Shown one piece after another: positions 44,907-56,602 of a DNA stretch of 64,000 nt. The stretch lies in contig MCFL01000059.1 of NCBI GenBank assembly GCA_002102555.1, forward strand, positions 1 to 64,000, read 5' to 3'. How positions within the stretch are numbered: position 1 is the stretch's first letter; every line of letters starts with the position of its first letter. Origin of the DNA: Catenaria anguillulae PL171. Taxonomy: Eukaryota > Blastocladiomycota > Blastocladiomycetes > Blastocladiales > Catenariaceae. Both the position numbers and the translations under genes were made by a program. A model generated the notes under the pieces. It had not been told where the DNA came from. It saw only the letters and a program-made list of their open reading frames with translations, and ran no database searches.

Positions 44907-47900
44907 ATGCCTCCGATACCTTCGCAAGCTTCATCCTTGGCTTTGAGCACTTCTGCCGCCCCTCACTTGGCCGCGGCCACCCCGTTGTCTGTTGCTCCCG
45001 CTGCTCCGCGGCATCCCCATTCACTACACGCATCCGTCGGCCCGCCAATCTCAATAGCAAGCACACAACTTTCACATCCATCGCTTGCACTCGCGCACCC
45101 TTCGTTTTCTTCCGGTGCACTTTTTCCATCGTCGAGCAGACACACCATGGCTACGCCGCCGCGCCCTTATTCTCATCCCCACTCGCTCCTTGACCACGGC
45201 CACCAGTTTCCCGACCCAGCAGCTACAGATGGTGGGGGCACTAATCCAAACGGTTCCTCCCTTCCTCACCCTGCCGTGTATCATCCCCCTCACAACCACA
45301 ACGACTCTCACCGGAACCACTACGCCTACCCCGACGATTCAGCCCAGCATCGTGTTCAACAACAGCAACAGCAGCAGCCTGACTCCATGTCAGATGGCGA
45401 CTCCTTTGACGGCCGGGATGCTGGTGAGCAGACTGTGCAGTTGGGCCCAAGCTCCGTCGATCGCGGCCCGTACGTTGGCGCCTCTTCGCAGCAACAGACC
45501 TCTAGCGGTACCCAACACGGTATACCTGGACTGGTCGCTTCCAAGGTTCCGCCGAGGAAGAGAAAGCGCTTGACCCGAGCTTGTGACACGTGCCGCAAGC
45601 GAAAGATTCGGTATGCGCGATTGTTTGTATGCCTCCCGCCCGTCCTCCCTATCGGTCCTATTCGAGCTAGCTCCCTTCCTTGTTTGCAGCCGCCGTCTGT
45701 CTGGCATCGATCATTGACTCGGCGATGAATCACCTTACTTCAGGTGCGACGGTAAGCATCCTTGCGGTCCGTGTGTGGCCTACGAATCGGCGTGCTCGTA
45801 CGACGACACTATTCGAAAGCGAGGTATGTATGCCCCTTTTTTTTCTCCTCGATTGTTGTTCTTCGTGTGCGCTTTTCTCCACTGCTCCGGCACAATCCTT
45901 GCTTTCTTTGCCGAAAGTGCGTGTGGAATGAAACATCCCTCGGATTCGATGGCATTCGACGGCCTCGGCCGCCGTTGATCGCGATCCAAGCCGATTATTT
46001 CTTCCTTTGGCCTGGTGCTTCGCTCACCCACTCGTTCTCGCGATCGCCATTTATCCATCCATGTCCAATCGCGCAATCATCAACCGCTTGGTTGCCCTGC
46101 ATGTCTATCCGGCATCCGATGCCTATATGTGTCCGCGGTCACCACGATTGCCACAGTTTTCGTTGGTCTGGAATTGAGTTTGAACTGGATCGGCGCGACT
46201 TTGTGCTCCCCAAGTATTACCCCGGAACCCCTCTGTTCCATCTTGCCATTGATCCACAGTTTTGATACACCGCCTGGCACTTGTCCTCCCACTCACTGCT
46301 CACCTCCATCCTTGCCTACCCATGTGCACTATTTGCCACACCCCTTGATGAGCAGGACCCAGAGGCGGCCCACGCAGCAGCAAGTCCGTGTCACTCCCTC
46401 CCGACTGGTCTGATACCGGACGACCAGTCAAGCAGCGCAAGACTGTGTCGAGCTCATCAAAGGGTCCCGCGCCAGCTGTGCCATCCGCTGGCGGGCCAGA
46501 TGCCGCTGGCGGCCAGTACTACGATGGTGGCGGTAATGAGCCCGCTTCTTGGACCTCTCACGGCAACCATGGAGCTGCACGATCGAGACCACCTACTTCC
46601 GATTACTATACAAGCGACCATGGATCCGGCCGTTATCATTTGCAGCATCAAGCGCCAAGCCTCCAGTCGTCACCCGGGATTGTTGGTGGCCATCGCGGGC
46701 CAGGGTCAGCGGCTGATTGGTATCCGGCGCATCCAAGTATCTACAGCGGGAATGGCATGCGCCCTCCTCCTCCGCCGCCGCCACGGTATCTTCAACAAAC
46801 CAGGCATGGTATGTCGAGTTGATCGCCTCTTATTTCTTGGTGACGCATGTTTGCGTGCTTTGGGGATACGTTACGCTCAAAACATGCTTTCCTAACCTGT
46901 CGTTGACTGTGTGAATTAGACCTTGCGCCGTTTCCCGTATTGTCCACGGTTCGCGCTGCCGTCCAACTCTTCTCGAAACTTGCCGTGTCCGCTCTCGTCC
47001 CGGATTCGGTCCGCAAATGGTGTGCATCACAACCATTCGACGCCCCAGCCTGGCACCCAACACATGCCCCCGACCATATCGAACCTATCATGCAGCGGTC
47101 CATGTCATTTGCTCTTGGGCTTGCGATTACCGTGTTTGTTTACCGGACATGCGGCCCCGAATCTCTGTCTGCTCGCGGAACACCCCCGACGTCCATTGAA
47201 AACGGGACCAGCAGCGGCCGAATTGCGCCGCCGCTCGTCGTTGACGAGGTGCTCGTTGCAGATTGGATGACCACGACCGTAGGTATTGCCATGCACGAAC
47301 CGTGTGCCATGGATCCAGAACTCGGGTCGGGCGATTGCCACTTTGCGCGCGGGTTGGCCATGTACCTGTTGGCGTATGCCGAGCTGACGGCGGGCAATGT
47401 GCCGACGGCGAGACGCTTGTGCTTGGCTGCGTTGGATGTGCTGCAAGAGGAGGCTGTTGGATCGCCATCGAGCACGCCATCGCTTCCGACCGTGTTTCAA
47501 AAGTGCGAAGTGTACCTGTCCATTTCAACCTTGTATCACACTCTCAGTGTCGCAACGCGAGTACCCGGTGGGCGGTCAAGCGAGATGGTGAACGAGTACG
47601 AACGCCTCTTGTCGGATCCAGCAGTTGCGGCAACGGCCTTGGCTGGTGGACTCGGTGATGGAGTCAGTTTGGCAGTGCATTTGGATTTGTTGTCGTTGAT
47701 TGCGCGGGCAGTTGACATGTCGAGCGCCCCGCGAGACCGGGTGCACCCAGACGATCGATTGTCGCTTTTGCATTCGCTGCAAGCTGTCATGGTCAACCTG
47801 GAAGCCGAAGACCCGTTCCCGCCTGACGAGCCTGCTCGGTTTGCGCCGGCCTTGTTTGTCCGTATTCAAACATACGCCATCTTGATTCAACTTGCTCGCC

Positions 47901-48904
47901 CAGCCATTCTCGAGTCCCTTGGCGTCGCCTCAGATGGCACGAGAGTGTCCACTTCGCACGCTGCCGTTCCACCTCGTGCACCTACACTTGACTCCAATCT
48001 CACGTACGCAACGGCCGGGCTCGTGCGCTTATCGCGCTGGATTGCCAGCCAATCCATTGACGTCAATCCATTCCTGCAACACTCGTTTGTTGCCGCCACA
48101 CACGCACTTGCGCCGGCCATTTTACAAGCCATGAGTGGGGTCGCCATGATGATTGCGTGCGGCGGCCGTGACGTGCAAGCCGAAGCCCGAGCAGCAGAAA
48201 TGCACCACCATCGAGGCGCAGCTCACTCGCTGCTTGGCATCTTGCATACGATTTCGCCGCTCCTACCAAGTCCCCTCAACATTGTGCACCGTTTCATTGG
48301 GCCCGTGTCACAGTTTTGTGCGCGGTTGGATGCGTCTGCGAATCCAGATGTGATTCCGTTCATCGTAGGTGTCGAACGCGATCACGGAATTGGCTCGTCG
48401 TTGTTGGCGGGCGGTCCGTCTGCAATCATGCATGCTGGGCCGATGGGGCCTCCGCCACCCCCGCCGCAGTTGCATCCGCCGGCACCTCCAAGTTGGCCGA
48501 CATATCCAGGCCACGCAAGCCGTGTGCCGCCGCCACCCCCACCGCATCTCCATCCGCCGCACTCACAACAAGGCCATCACCATGCGCCGCACTCACAACA
48601 AGGCCATCACCATGCGCCGCACTCTCATTCCCACCACGCACATGCACCTCCGCACGCCAGCCAATATCCGCACCTGCGTCCACAGGCTATCTTGCCGCCG
48701 ACTCCGCCAAACGCATCGTCATCGCACAGCAACCCAAGTAATCCAAGCACACCAGTTGGTCGAATCGACGGATCGGTTCCGACACCGGCGCCCGCGTCGG
48801 CGAGCAGGTATGCCAATATCTTCATGTTTGGAGTCAGTGACGTCCCCTTCCCCCATTCAAACCGCTCACACACATACCGAGATGCTCGCATATGCAGGGT
48901 CTAA
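44907..48904 (+). CDS. Zn2Cys6 (Gal4-type) transcription factor
   Basis: This is a fungal-specific DNA-binding regulator. Exons 44907-45610, 45744-45823, 46356-46808, 46920-48807 and 48898-48904 sum to 1,044 codons in phase (1,043 residues). The binuclear zinc cluster, split by an intron after KIR, reads CDTCRKRKIRCDGKHPCGPC...C at about residues 226-252. It has the C-x2-C-x6-C-x6-C-x2-C-x6-C pattern and follows the basic patch PPRKRKRLTRA. Before it is a long Ser/Pro/His/Gln-rich region. After it comes a Pro/Gly-rich linker, then an alpha-helical region (VADWMTTTVGIAMHEPCAMDPELG; ARGLAMYLLAYAELTAGNVPTARRLCLAAL) in the place of the fungal regulatory middle domain. The C-terminus is rich in His, Pro and Gln. 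The 532 bp third intron (45824-46355, bases between exons 2 and 3) is much longer than others here and could hide another exon. Target genes are unknown. Confidence 0.82.
48555..48614 (+). repeat. Two tandem 30-bp units coding HSQQGHHHAP
   Basis: Two identical 30-bp units encode a ten-residue His/Gln repeat near the C-terminus of the Zn2Cys6 regulator, followed by a degenerate third unit (HSHSHHAHAP). This looks like recent in-frame expansion. Confidence 0.9.
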
Positions 48905-49969
48905 TGCAAGGTAGTTGAGTTGAACTTGTTTTCGCTTTGCCGTGTTCGTCGGTCCTTCAGCTCATTCGCCGTTTCACGCCTCCTATTTCGTGTTCAAGCG
49001 ACAGAGCTCAGGTTCTTGTTCCTTCCCCACTCGCTTCTTCTCGTTCTTGTTCTCCTTGCTTGCATCTTTGGCAGTCGCTTGCTGGTTTTCTGTATTCCCC
49101 CGAGGTTTTGGTGATTTATTTATTCTCAACATACACACCCTTTTGCTGTGAATCGCAAATGCACTCCATTTCAAGTAGGCCTGGGTTCTTCTGTTGGTTT
49201 GATTGCAGCCCCTGTTGACGGTCAGTCGCATGCTGTCTGTCCGAGGACGCGGCCGGGGCAATCTCTCGTCTAAGTCCGGATTGGTCCCCGATCCGACTTG
49301 CCCCTCACTTTGCCGCTGATGGTGTCTAGTCAAGGATTGCACCGAACCCTTTTTGTGCTCTTTGGTCTAGTTTTCTGCTTCTTTGATATCGTCATACCGA
49401 ACGAAGTAGCACCATGTATTTACTGCTGCTTGTGTTTGCGGTGTGTGGGTGATCGACGTGATGGCCAAGCCATGATGAAACAGAAACGTGACAAAAAACG
49501 TGATGCGGCGCATTGCATGGCACCAATGAATGGATGCATGGCTGCCTTGCCCGAGATTCCCGTTTGCGCGCCATGACATCGATCATCCAATCCGCGGAGC
49601 ACTTGCCCGTTTTGGAAGGTGGTTTTCGCCAAAGGTTTGTTGGAGATCACACCAATTAACGCACGCCGACCATCCCGCTGCACCACTCGAGGGCCTCCAT
49701 TTTTTTTTTTTTCGCACACAGCCCAACATCCTTCTTCAAGTCGTTTATCAAGCGGTATAAAACCGCCGCTCAACCCGCTCTCGCGTGAGGACACAGTAAC
49801 GGACGACCGTCGGTATTGCCCACTTCGCCAATGCACTCAAAAGCCTGACAGCGCCCCCGCCTTCGCCTCTCGAGCCTGATCATACCTTGTCCCATCGCAG
49901 CTCCTCGCGACCACGTATACCTCTGTTTTTCCGCCAGCGTGATCCATCTCCTCGTACATACCTCCCAAC
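48905..49969. promoter_or_regulatory. Intergenic with TATA box before the first CAP gene
   Basis: This 1,065 bp stretch has no supported gene. A TATAAAA element at 49756-49762 lies 208 bp before the CAP gene ATG. A T-rich run (11-12 T) sits at about 49700. The third CAP gene has a TATA element at a similar distance. Confidence 0.5.
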
Positions 49970-51370
49970 ATGCTCGCCTCGCCGCTCCCTCTCCTCGCTC
50001 TCTTGGCGCTTGTCGCCTCGTCGTCTGCCCCGCTTGTCCACGCCGCTGCCGGCGGTTCCGGAAACGGTGGCGACTCGTCAGCTGCCCCCGAGGTTGCCGC
50101 GGGCGACTACATGCACCAAGTCCTTGATCTCACCAACGGCATCCGCGCCGGCGCTGGCCTCCGCCCGCTGTGCCTTCAGTCGCACTTGATTGCCGCCGCT
50201 CAGCAGCACTCTGCCGACATGGCGCGCGGCCGGTTCCTGCGTCACAATGGCTCGGATGGCCGCAGTCCGTTCGACCGTATGCGCAGTTTGGGTTATGCTT
50301 TCAGCACTGCTGGTGCGCTTCCTCTCCGTCGTCGTCATCCTTGTCCCAATCGGTGCTGGAGCTGATCCGACCACTTTGTTTTGGTACCCGTAGCCGAGAA
50401 CATTGCCTACGGATCCGTCGGCCGTGGCCTCAACTTTGAAACTCCCGCCGCCGTCGTCAACTCATGGAGGGACTCAGAAGGGCACCTCAACAACATCTTG
50501 TCCCGCGGTTCGACCCAAATGGGCATTGCCCGCGCTCAGGGCGCTTGCCCTGATGGTCGTGGCGAGTGCGCGTACGTTTTTTTCTCCTCAGGTCCGCGAC
50601 TTGACTGCCACGATGATCCCTTGACCACTTGACCACGGTTCGCACGTATTGTCGCCAGGTACTGGACGCAAACCTTTGGCGCCTCCAACGCCCCGTGCTT
50701 GTACGAAGGTGCTGCCCCCGCCAAGAAGACTGAGGACAAGCCCGCTCCTGTCCCCGAGCCGGCCGCGCCCGCTCCTGCTCCTCAAGAGCCCAAGAAGGAG
50801 GAACAACCGCAGCCCGCTCCCGCCCCTGCTCCCAAGCCTGTTGACGAGCTCTCCAAGTACGACGATGGTCTTCTCGGCACACCGGACGTTTCCAAGCCCA
50901 TTGACGAGACCAAGATCCCGGCCTACCAAAAGGAGTTCATCTCGTTGATCAACGCCCACCGTCACCACCGCGGCGCCCAGCCCTTGTGCCTTTCCGTCTC
51001 GCTGCTTGTTGCTGCTCAGCGCCAGAGCAACGACATTGCCAACCACTACCACGGCGAAATGACGCACTTGGGCGCTGACAAGTCGTCGTCCGAGCAGCGT
51101 ATCGAGCAGTCTGGCTTTGAGCCGTCAGGCCGTGTCGCCGAGATCATTGGCGCCGGCGAAGAGCACTTGTTCAAGGATCCCGCTCAGGCCTTCCTTCTCT
51201 GGCGCGACTCGACGCATGGCCATGCCGAGGTCATTGAGGACAAGGAGTGGACCCATGCTGGTGTGGCGCGCACTGCTGGTCCTTGCAAGGACGCCGCCGA
51301 CAAGAAGTGCGTGTACTACACGGCCACCTTTGGCAAGTCGGACAAGGCAAAGTGCATCAAGTTCGAGTAA
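49970..51370 (+). CDS. Secreted protein with two CAP/SCP (PR-1-like) domains
   Basis: CAP-superfamily proteins are secreted; fungal members (Pry/PR-1) bind sterols and fatty acids or act in host contact. Exons 49970-50312, 50394-50571 and 50659-51370 give 410 residues. Residues 1-25 are a typical signal peptide (LPLLALLALVASSSAPLVHA). The first CAP domain has HQVLDLTNGIRAGAGLRPL, AAAQQHSADMARGRFLRHNGSDG (first His), AENIAYGS (Glu), VVNSWRDSEGHLNNIL (second His) and CAYWTQTFG. A Pro/Ala/Glu/Lys-rich linker of about 60 residues follows. The second CAP domain is more divergent: EFISLINAHRHHRGAQPLCL, SNDIANHYHGEMTHLGADKSS, AEIIGAG, FLLWRDSTHGHAEVI and CVYYTATFGKS. Both introns lie at positions also used in the other two CAP genes. 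A TATA element is at 49756. Confidence 0.9.
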
Positions 51371-53026
51371 GTATTTCATTTGCTTGCTGGCCATTGATTG
51401 GAGTGGATCCCATTTCACGGGAGGCGTAGGGGGTCCCTATTTTGCCGCTGTGCATGAGTACGAGCGCCCGGCGCGCCTTTTGACGAGTCCGGGATGTCCC
51501 AAGCAGACTCGCACGACCGTTTGCATTTCGCCCCTTTTTTCCATTTTGTCTGCCAACAAGTTTTCCTCTTTGTTTCTTTTTCGGTTTTGCACTCTCATTT
51601 TTCCATTTTTCCTCTGTCACACACTCTCTTGCCGGTTTCAAGCAACATCAGCACAGCACAAGCAGCCCAGTCGTTCGACCCACTTGGTGCACATATCCAC
51701 GTCCAGGTGAGCCGATTTCGGGATTGCGTTCTGTCCACCCCTCGCCATTGTCCGCCTTGACCGACCCAACCTGGGCGAGATGTTTGTGCTTTACCATGGA
51801 CCATGGTTTTCGTCATTGCAAACGGCCCAAGTCGACTTGTCATCGGATCCTTGCCCTTGACTCATTGGCCCATGTGTGCTTGGATCGCACGTGCCAAGCT
51901 CATTCGGCTCATCCCACTCTCCTCCCTTTCGCTCACTGTTGATGACGTGTTCCTTGTTGGTTGATGCTCTCGCTGCTTGCCTGCTCGTTGCTGTTTGTTG
52001 CCACTCCGTTTCCCTCTCATTTCTCATTCGGTATCTCTCCACATGACATCTGTCGGTCGTCGCTGCCCTTGTCGTTTTCCCTATTGCACTGTGTACATCA
52101 TGTTATAATGGCATACATTCAATTGAAACAACTATACTGACTGTAGCGCCCATTCGCCAGACCAGATGACTCTGGACTGCACATGTCCACAGTTGCCAAC
52201 CGCTTTGTCGTCTCGGCCAACAGTCGGCCGACACCTCATGAAATGACGATCATCTCCATCGTCCATGTCGAATCCATCTGTACCTCAACGTCACGCCACC
52301 CAACTGAGAGGCCTAAGATGGAGGCGCGGGGTTCTTCACGTTGCAACGTGACGAGTGAGAGAGAGACATAGAGCAATGTTCCCACGAGCTTGGTTTGACC
52401 CTGCACGCGCCTGCGCACTTCCGCTTCATTCGTTGTTAACCGACGCGTGCCTACATACAGGGATGCGAATGCCGACTTGTCATTGTGCGCGCAAGTTTGA
52501 AATAGCGACATCCGGACACCACACAGGACAATGGCCTCCAGCTTGCAATGTCATAGAATACCAGAGATCCGCGGGACCAACAATGGCGTCGTCCAGGTTG
52601 ACTGGAATGTACTGTACCTGTATGGACTGACGAGGCAAGAATGAGCAAAAGAGCCCGATTCTGAATATCTTGGAAGTTGCATCAGGCACTGCGAGTGGTG
52701 TCAAGTGTCGGTGACTACCGTCACTGGGCAATGGACCATGGGAAAGACCGTATGCCACAGTGTCCCATGGTCGCGGCATGTGATGGATTCGATCTTGTCG
52801 GCATGAAGAGGACAGTCGCTTCTCAAGGTACAAAAGGCCGAGGACATCCGCCTACCCGCCTTCTTGTGGATACATCCTAAGCCTTGCGTCAACAACCACT
52901 CCATACCCTCACACCCTCACGAGCGCCTGATTCTCCTTTTCGCACGACCCGCCTTTCCCTCACCCCCCTTGCTTCAATTCTGCTCTCCGCCAGTCGATCA
53001 AGTTCCGTACACGTACACGTTACAAT
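51371..53026. other. 1.66 kb without a supported gene
   Basis: This is the space between the first and second CAP genes. Only short ORFs without motifs are seen. A TACAAAAG string at about 52830 is a weak TATA-like candidate about 197 bp before the second CAP gene. Confidence 0.4.
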
Positions 53027-53717
53027 ATGCATTTCCATCTCTCATTCGTTGTTTTGGCAGTGGCGTTGCTTCCCACGCTCGCGTCAACGTCTCCAGCGAT
53101 GAAGGGTGTCGACCCGCGTCTCGCCGAGGGCTTGAAGCTCGTCAACGACTTTCGTGCGCAAAATGGGCGTGCGCCGCTTTGCTTGGAGCAGCGCATGGTT
53201 AACGCTGCCATGCTCCATTCGCAAGACATGGCGCGCAGACGTGTCATGTCTCACATTGGGAGCGATGGGAGCAGGTTCGTTTTGTTTTGCTCCTGCCTCG
53301 CCAGTACACGGCGCTGCAAGGACGCTGACCGCGCGATAAAACTGGGGTTCATCCAGTCCCGTTGACCGGATCCGGCGCACTGGTTTTCCCATGTCGATTG
53401 GTGGCGCCGAAAACGTTGTCCATGGCTCGCTCGCTCCCGGCTCGACCCTCGACTTTGTGCGCATGACGGGTCCCATGTCAATGTGGGTGAACTCGGTTCC
53501 ACACCGCGAAAACTTGCTCACAAACGCTCAGTTTTTGGGTATCGGCGTTGCTAATGGTGGATGTTCCTTTGGGTCGGATCAATGTGCTTACTGGACACTG
53601 GTGCGTCTTGTGTGCTTCACGATCAAGGGGTTGGATGGAGCGTGCTGATTTTAGGACGCACTACGTACACAGAACTTTGCTTCGTCTGCCCAGCCCGTGC
53701 AATGCCTTACTGTCTGA
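53027..53717 (+). CDS. Secreted single-domain CAP/SCP protein
   Basis: A short member of the CAP cluster, 178 residues from exons 53027-53274, 53357-53600 and 53673-53717. Residues 1-20 form a signal peptide (HLSFVVLAVALLPTLAS). The mature protein starts at GVDPRLAEGLKLVNDFRAQNGRAPLCLEQR and carries AAMLHSQDMARRRVMSHIGSDG (His), GGAENVVHGS (Glu) and MWVNSVPHRENLL (His), then CAYWTL and NFASSAQPVQCL. All four CAP cavity residues are present. The sequence is very close to the second domain of the next CAP gene, more so than to the first CAP gene. The last junction uses the acceptor at 53672, chosen because it restores the same NFASS/TFASS ending as the neighbour. At that junction the neighbour has WTQ where this gene has WTL. 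Confidence 0.87.
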
Positions 53718-55018
53718 GTTATTGGCGACGATGCTCATCAAGAATCGTTACTTGTTCGTTGGTCGAATGAGGGTTGACAAGGTTTATGACGTGACGAGGT
53801 GGATTGTCAACAGTGCCTCCCACCAATACGGCGCTTGAAATATTCAAGTATTTCGCACTGCCATCCCATGTGTGTTTAACAATTCAACAAAAGAACATAT
53901 TTGCTTTTGACTTGTGGTTGCTATCTGGTGTTGGCGCGGCCGAGCGAGTCTGAGTCATGCCATCACCAGGCCACCGAAGGCTATGCTCCCGATGCCGAAA
54001 ATCAAACATACGAAGGCACGAAATCCGTTGCCCAGCAACCTGTGAACTGCTGAGGATTCATTGATCCTCAGCACTCGGAAGAGCATCGGTCTTACCCCTT
54101 GGTCACCGTTCCCACCAACTTGAGTCCGCGTGTCCGCGTGTCCGCGTTTCCACATGTCCAAGCACAATAGCTACCGTCCTGTGATATTTGAAGATGTGGT
54201 ATCGTCCAGTGGAAGAGTACTGTCGCTTACCTGTCGCAGTCAGCCGCATGTTCCTTCGATTCAAGATCGAGTGGAGGACATCATGAATGCTCTGGCTAGT
54301 ATGTTGCTTGCGCTGGAGGTAGAGACATCCGACATTGCGAAACCATTCGGTGCAAATGTCCGTTCCGCTCCTTGCACAGTTGCACTCAAGATCATGCGCT
54401 CGAGCGACGAAAGTTAGTTCCCCTGGTCCTCCTTTGCGATTCGAAGGAACCTCGGCGGGCGGTCGCGGCGTTCGTTGTCGAGACTTCATGAACTCCTCAC
54501 GGATATGTTGGCGTCTCTCTCCCTCTTCTATTCTAGAGACCAAATAAACAGAGTCAGCTCAGCTTGGTTGGAACTATGGGTCTACTGAAATCTACCGAGA
54601 GAGGCAAAGGCTGGTCGGTAGACCGCCACATCAGCCGCCGTGGCGAGTGGTGCGCGGGAGTGTGATGAGCTCTGACGAGTGGAAGGACCGCATGCACGCC
54701 GTCTCCTTCAGACAAGGGCGATCGACGCGTGCACACTATTTCAATCCGACTCCAACATGAACGTGGTTGACGTGGGCGGAATGAAGGTCATATAAAGATT
54801 GGCACCATCCCCTCTGATCCAGTCTCTCGCCTTCAGTAGCCTACCTATCCTGTCCTGAGGACGCCGATCGCACACGCAAGTACCCTGATCTCATCCCCCC
54901 ATTTGCCCATTCCCACGACGGACCCGCCCTCGTCCAAACATTTTCTGCTCGTGATCTCCGCTCTCTTCAGGTCAATCAAACGACAATTCTACACCCTTTC
55001 TTTTGTACACGTTAGACC
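53718..55018. promoter_or_regulatory. Intergenic with TATA box before the third CAP gene
   Basis: This 1.3 kb has no supported gene; minus-strand ORFs at 53955-54543 lack motifs. A TATAAAG element at 54791-54797 lies 222 bp upstream of the ATG. Short direct repeats (GTCCGCGT units) occur at about 54128-54146. Confidence 0.45.
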
Positions 55019-56602
55019 ATGCATTTCCGTCTCTCATTTGCTCTCTTGGCAGCGGCTGGCACGCTGCTTGTTGCGCTGCTTCCGACGCTCGCGTCAGCCC
55101 AAGAGGCATACATGGTGGAAGCCCTTCGACTCGTCAACGAATGTAGGTACGGCGTGTTGCTACATGCTCACTTCGACCCATGTCTGACACCATTGCTCGA
55201 TCCATTCCTTTTCCCTTCCTTTGATGATCGCAGTCCGTGCCCAACAAGGCGTTGGCCCGCTTTGCCTGGAGCAAAAGCTCACGCAAGCCGCCCAACAGCA
55301 CAGCAACGACATGGCGAGCCGGTCGTTCCTCGACCACACGGGATCCGACGGGTCGTCGCCCTTTGACCGCATGCGTAGAAACGGTTACACGTTCACGCGC
55401 GCTGCCGAAAACATCGCGTTTGGTGGGATTGGTGGGAGAGACGACTACTCGAAACCCGCGGCGCCTGTGCAGGCGTGGATTAACAGCGCAGGACACCGTG
55501 AAAATCTGCTTGGGTCGACTCGGCAAATGGGAATTGCGATGACGGTTGGCCGGTGTGTTGGATTTAGCGGGCAGTGCGGGTACGTACATAGACTTTGTTC
55601 GATTTCGCGATCAACCGACCATGGTCACGCGGAACATAACGCTGTATTGGTAATCATGCACAGGTTCTGGACGCAAACATTTGGCACCTCAGCCGCAAAC
55701 TTGCCGTGCATGGGCGGCGGCTCACAACCACCAACCGGAACGACCAGTACCAGCTCGAGTACCAGAGTATCAACTTCGACACCTGCGGCGCCGCCAACCG
55801 GTACGCCCACGACAACCGCATCTCCCACGCAATCACCCGACCCACTTCAACCGACCGCAACGTCATCGACATCTGCCCCATCGCCAACACCAACGCCCCC
55901 ACCACCGACTAGTGGTGTCGACCCGCGCATCGTTGAGGGATTGCAGCTGGTGAACGATTTTCGTGCGCAAAACGGGCGTGCGCCGCTTTGCTTGGAGCAG
56001 CGCATGATTGACGCGGCCATGGTTCATTCCCAAGACATGGCGCGCAGGCGTGTCATGTCTCATGCTGGAGGTGATGGGAGCAGGTTCGTTTCATGTTTAT
56101 GTCTTCATCTGTCTCACTTTTCCCATACAGTTTCCACTGACATGTGTGTGGTGATCCAACACGCACGATACCCTTCTCTAGCCCATTTGACCGCATCCGT
56201 CGCACTGGATTTCCCATGTCGTCTGGTGCTGAAAACATTGCCCAAGGGTCACTTTCGAGCGGCGCACGGACGGATTTTTCGCGCATGACCGGTCCCATGT
56301 CGCTGTGGGTAAACTCGAGCGGGCACAGGACGAATTTACTCTCCGCCAATACTCAGTTTTTGGGCATTGGCGTTGCCACAGGTGCTTGCCCGTCTGGGTC
56401 GGGTCAGTGTGCATACTGGACACAGGTGCGTCTTTTCCACTATGCATGCCCAGTTCCGCGATTGACTTCTTTTCGTTATCCATAGACATTTGCTTCATCG
56501 CGCCAGTCCGTTCAATGCCTCAACGTCGGCGGCGCCGGCGATTCAAACCAAGTCCCAGCCTCGAAACGCCGCCGTAGCGTTCGTCGCTTCTCAAATGAAT
56601 GA
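55019..56602 (+). CDS. Secreted protein with two CAP/SCP domains and a Ser/Thr/Pro linker
   Basis: Five exons fit phase: 55019-55142, 55234-55579, 55664-56083, 56182-56425 and 56486-56602, giving 416 residues. The signal peptide is residues 1-27 (LLVALLPTLASA). The first CAP domain has LRLVNEFRAQQGVGPLCLEQ, AAQQHSNDMASRSFLDHTGSDG (His), AENIAFGG (Glu), WINSAGHRENLL (His) and CGFWTQTFG. A Ser/Thr/Pro-rich linker of about 70 residues, probably O-glycosylated, precedes the second domain: GVDPRIVEGLQLVNDFRAQNGRAPL, MVHSQDMARRRVMSHAGGDG, GAENIAQGS, LWVNSSGHRTNLL and CAYWTQ-TFASSRQSVQCL. The second domain nearly repeats the single-domain neighbour at 53027. The tail ends with a basic stretch, SKRRRSVRRF. 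A TATAAAG is at 54791. Confidence 0.9.

Noticed and set aside
54103-54543. Minus-strand ORF of 146 codons between the second and third CAP genes
   Set aside because: No motif or splice support; its composition resembles non-coding DNA.
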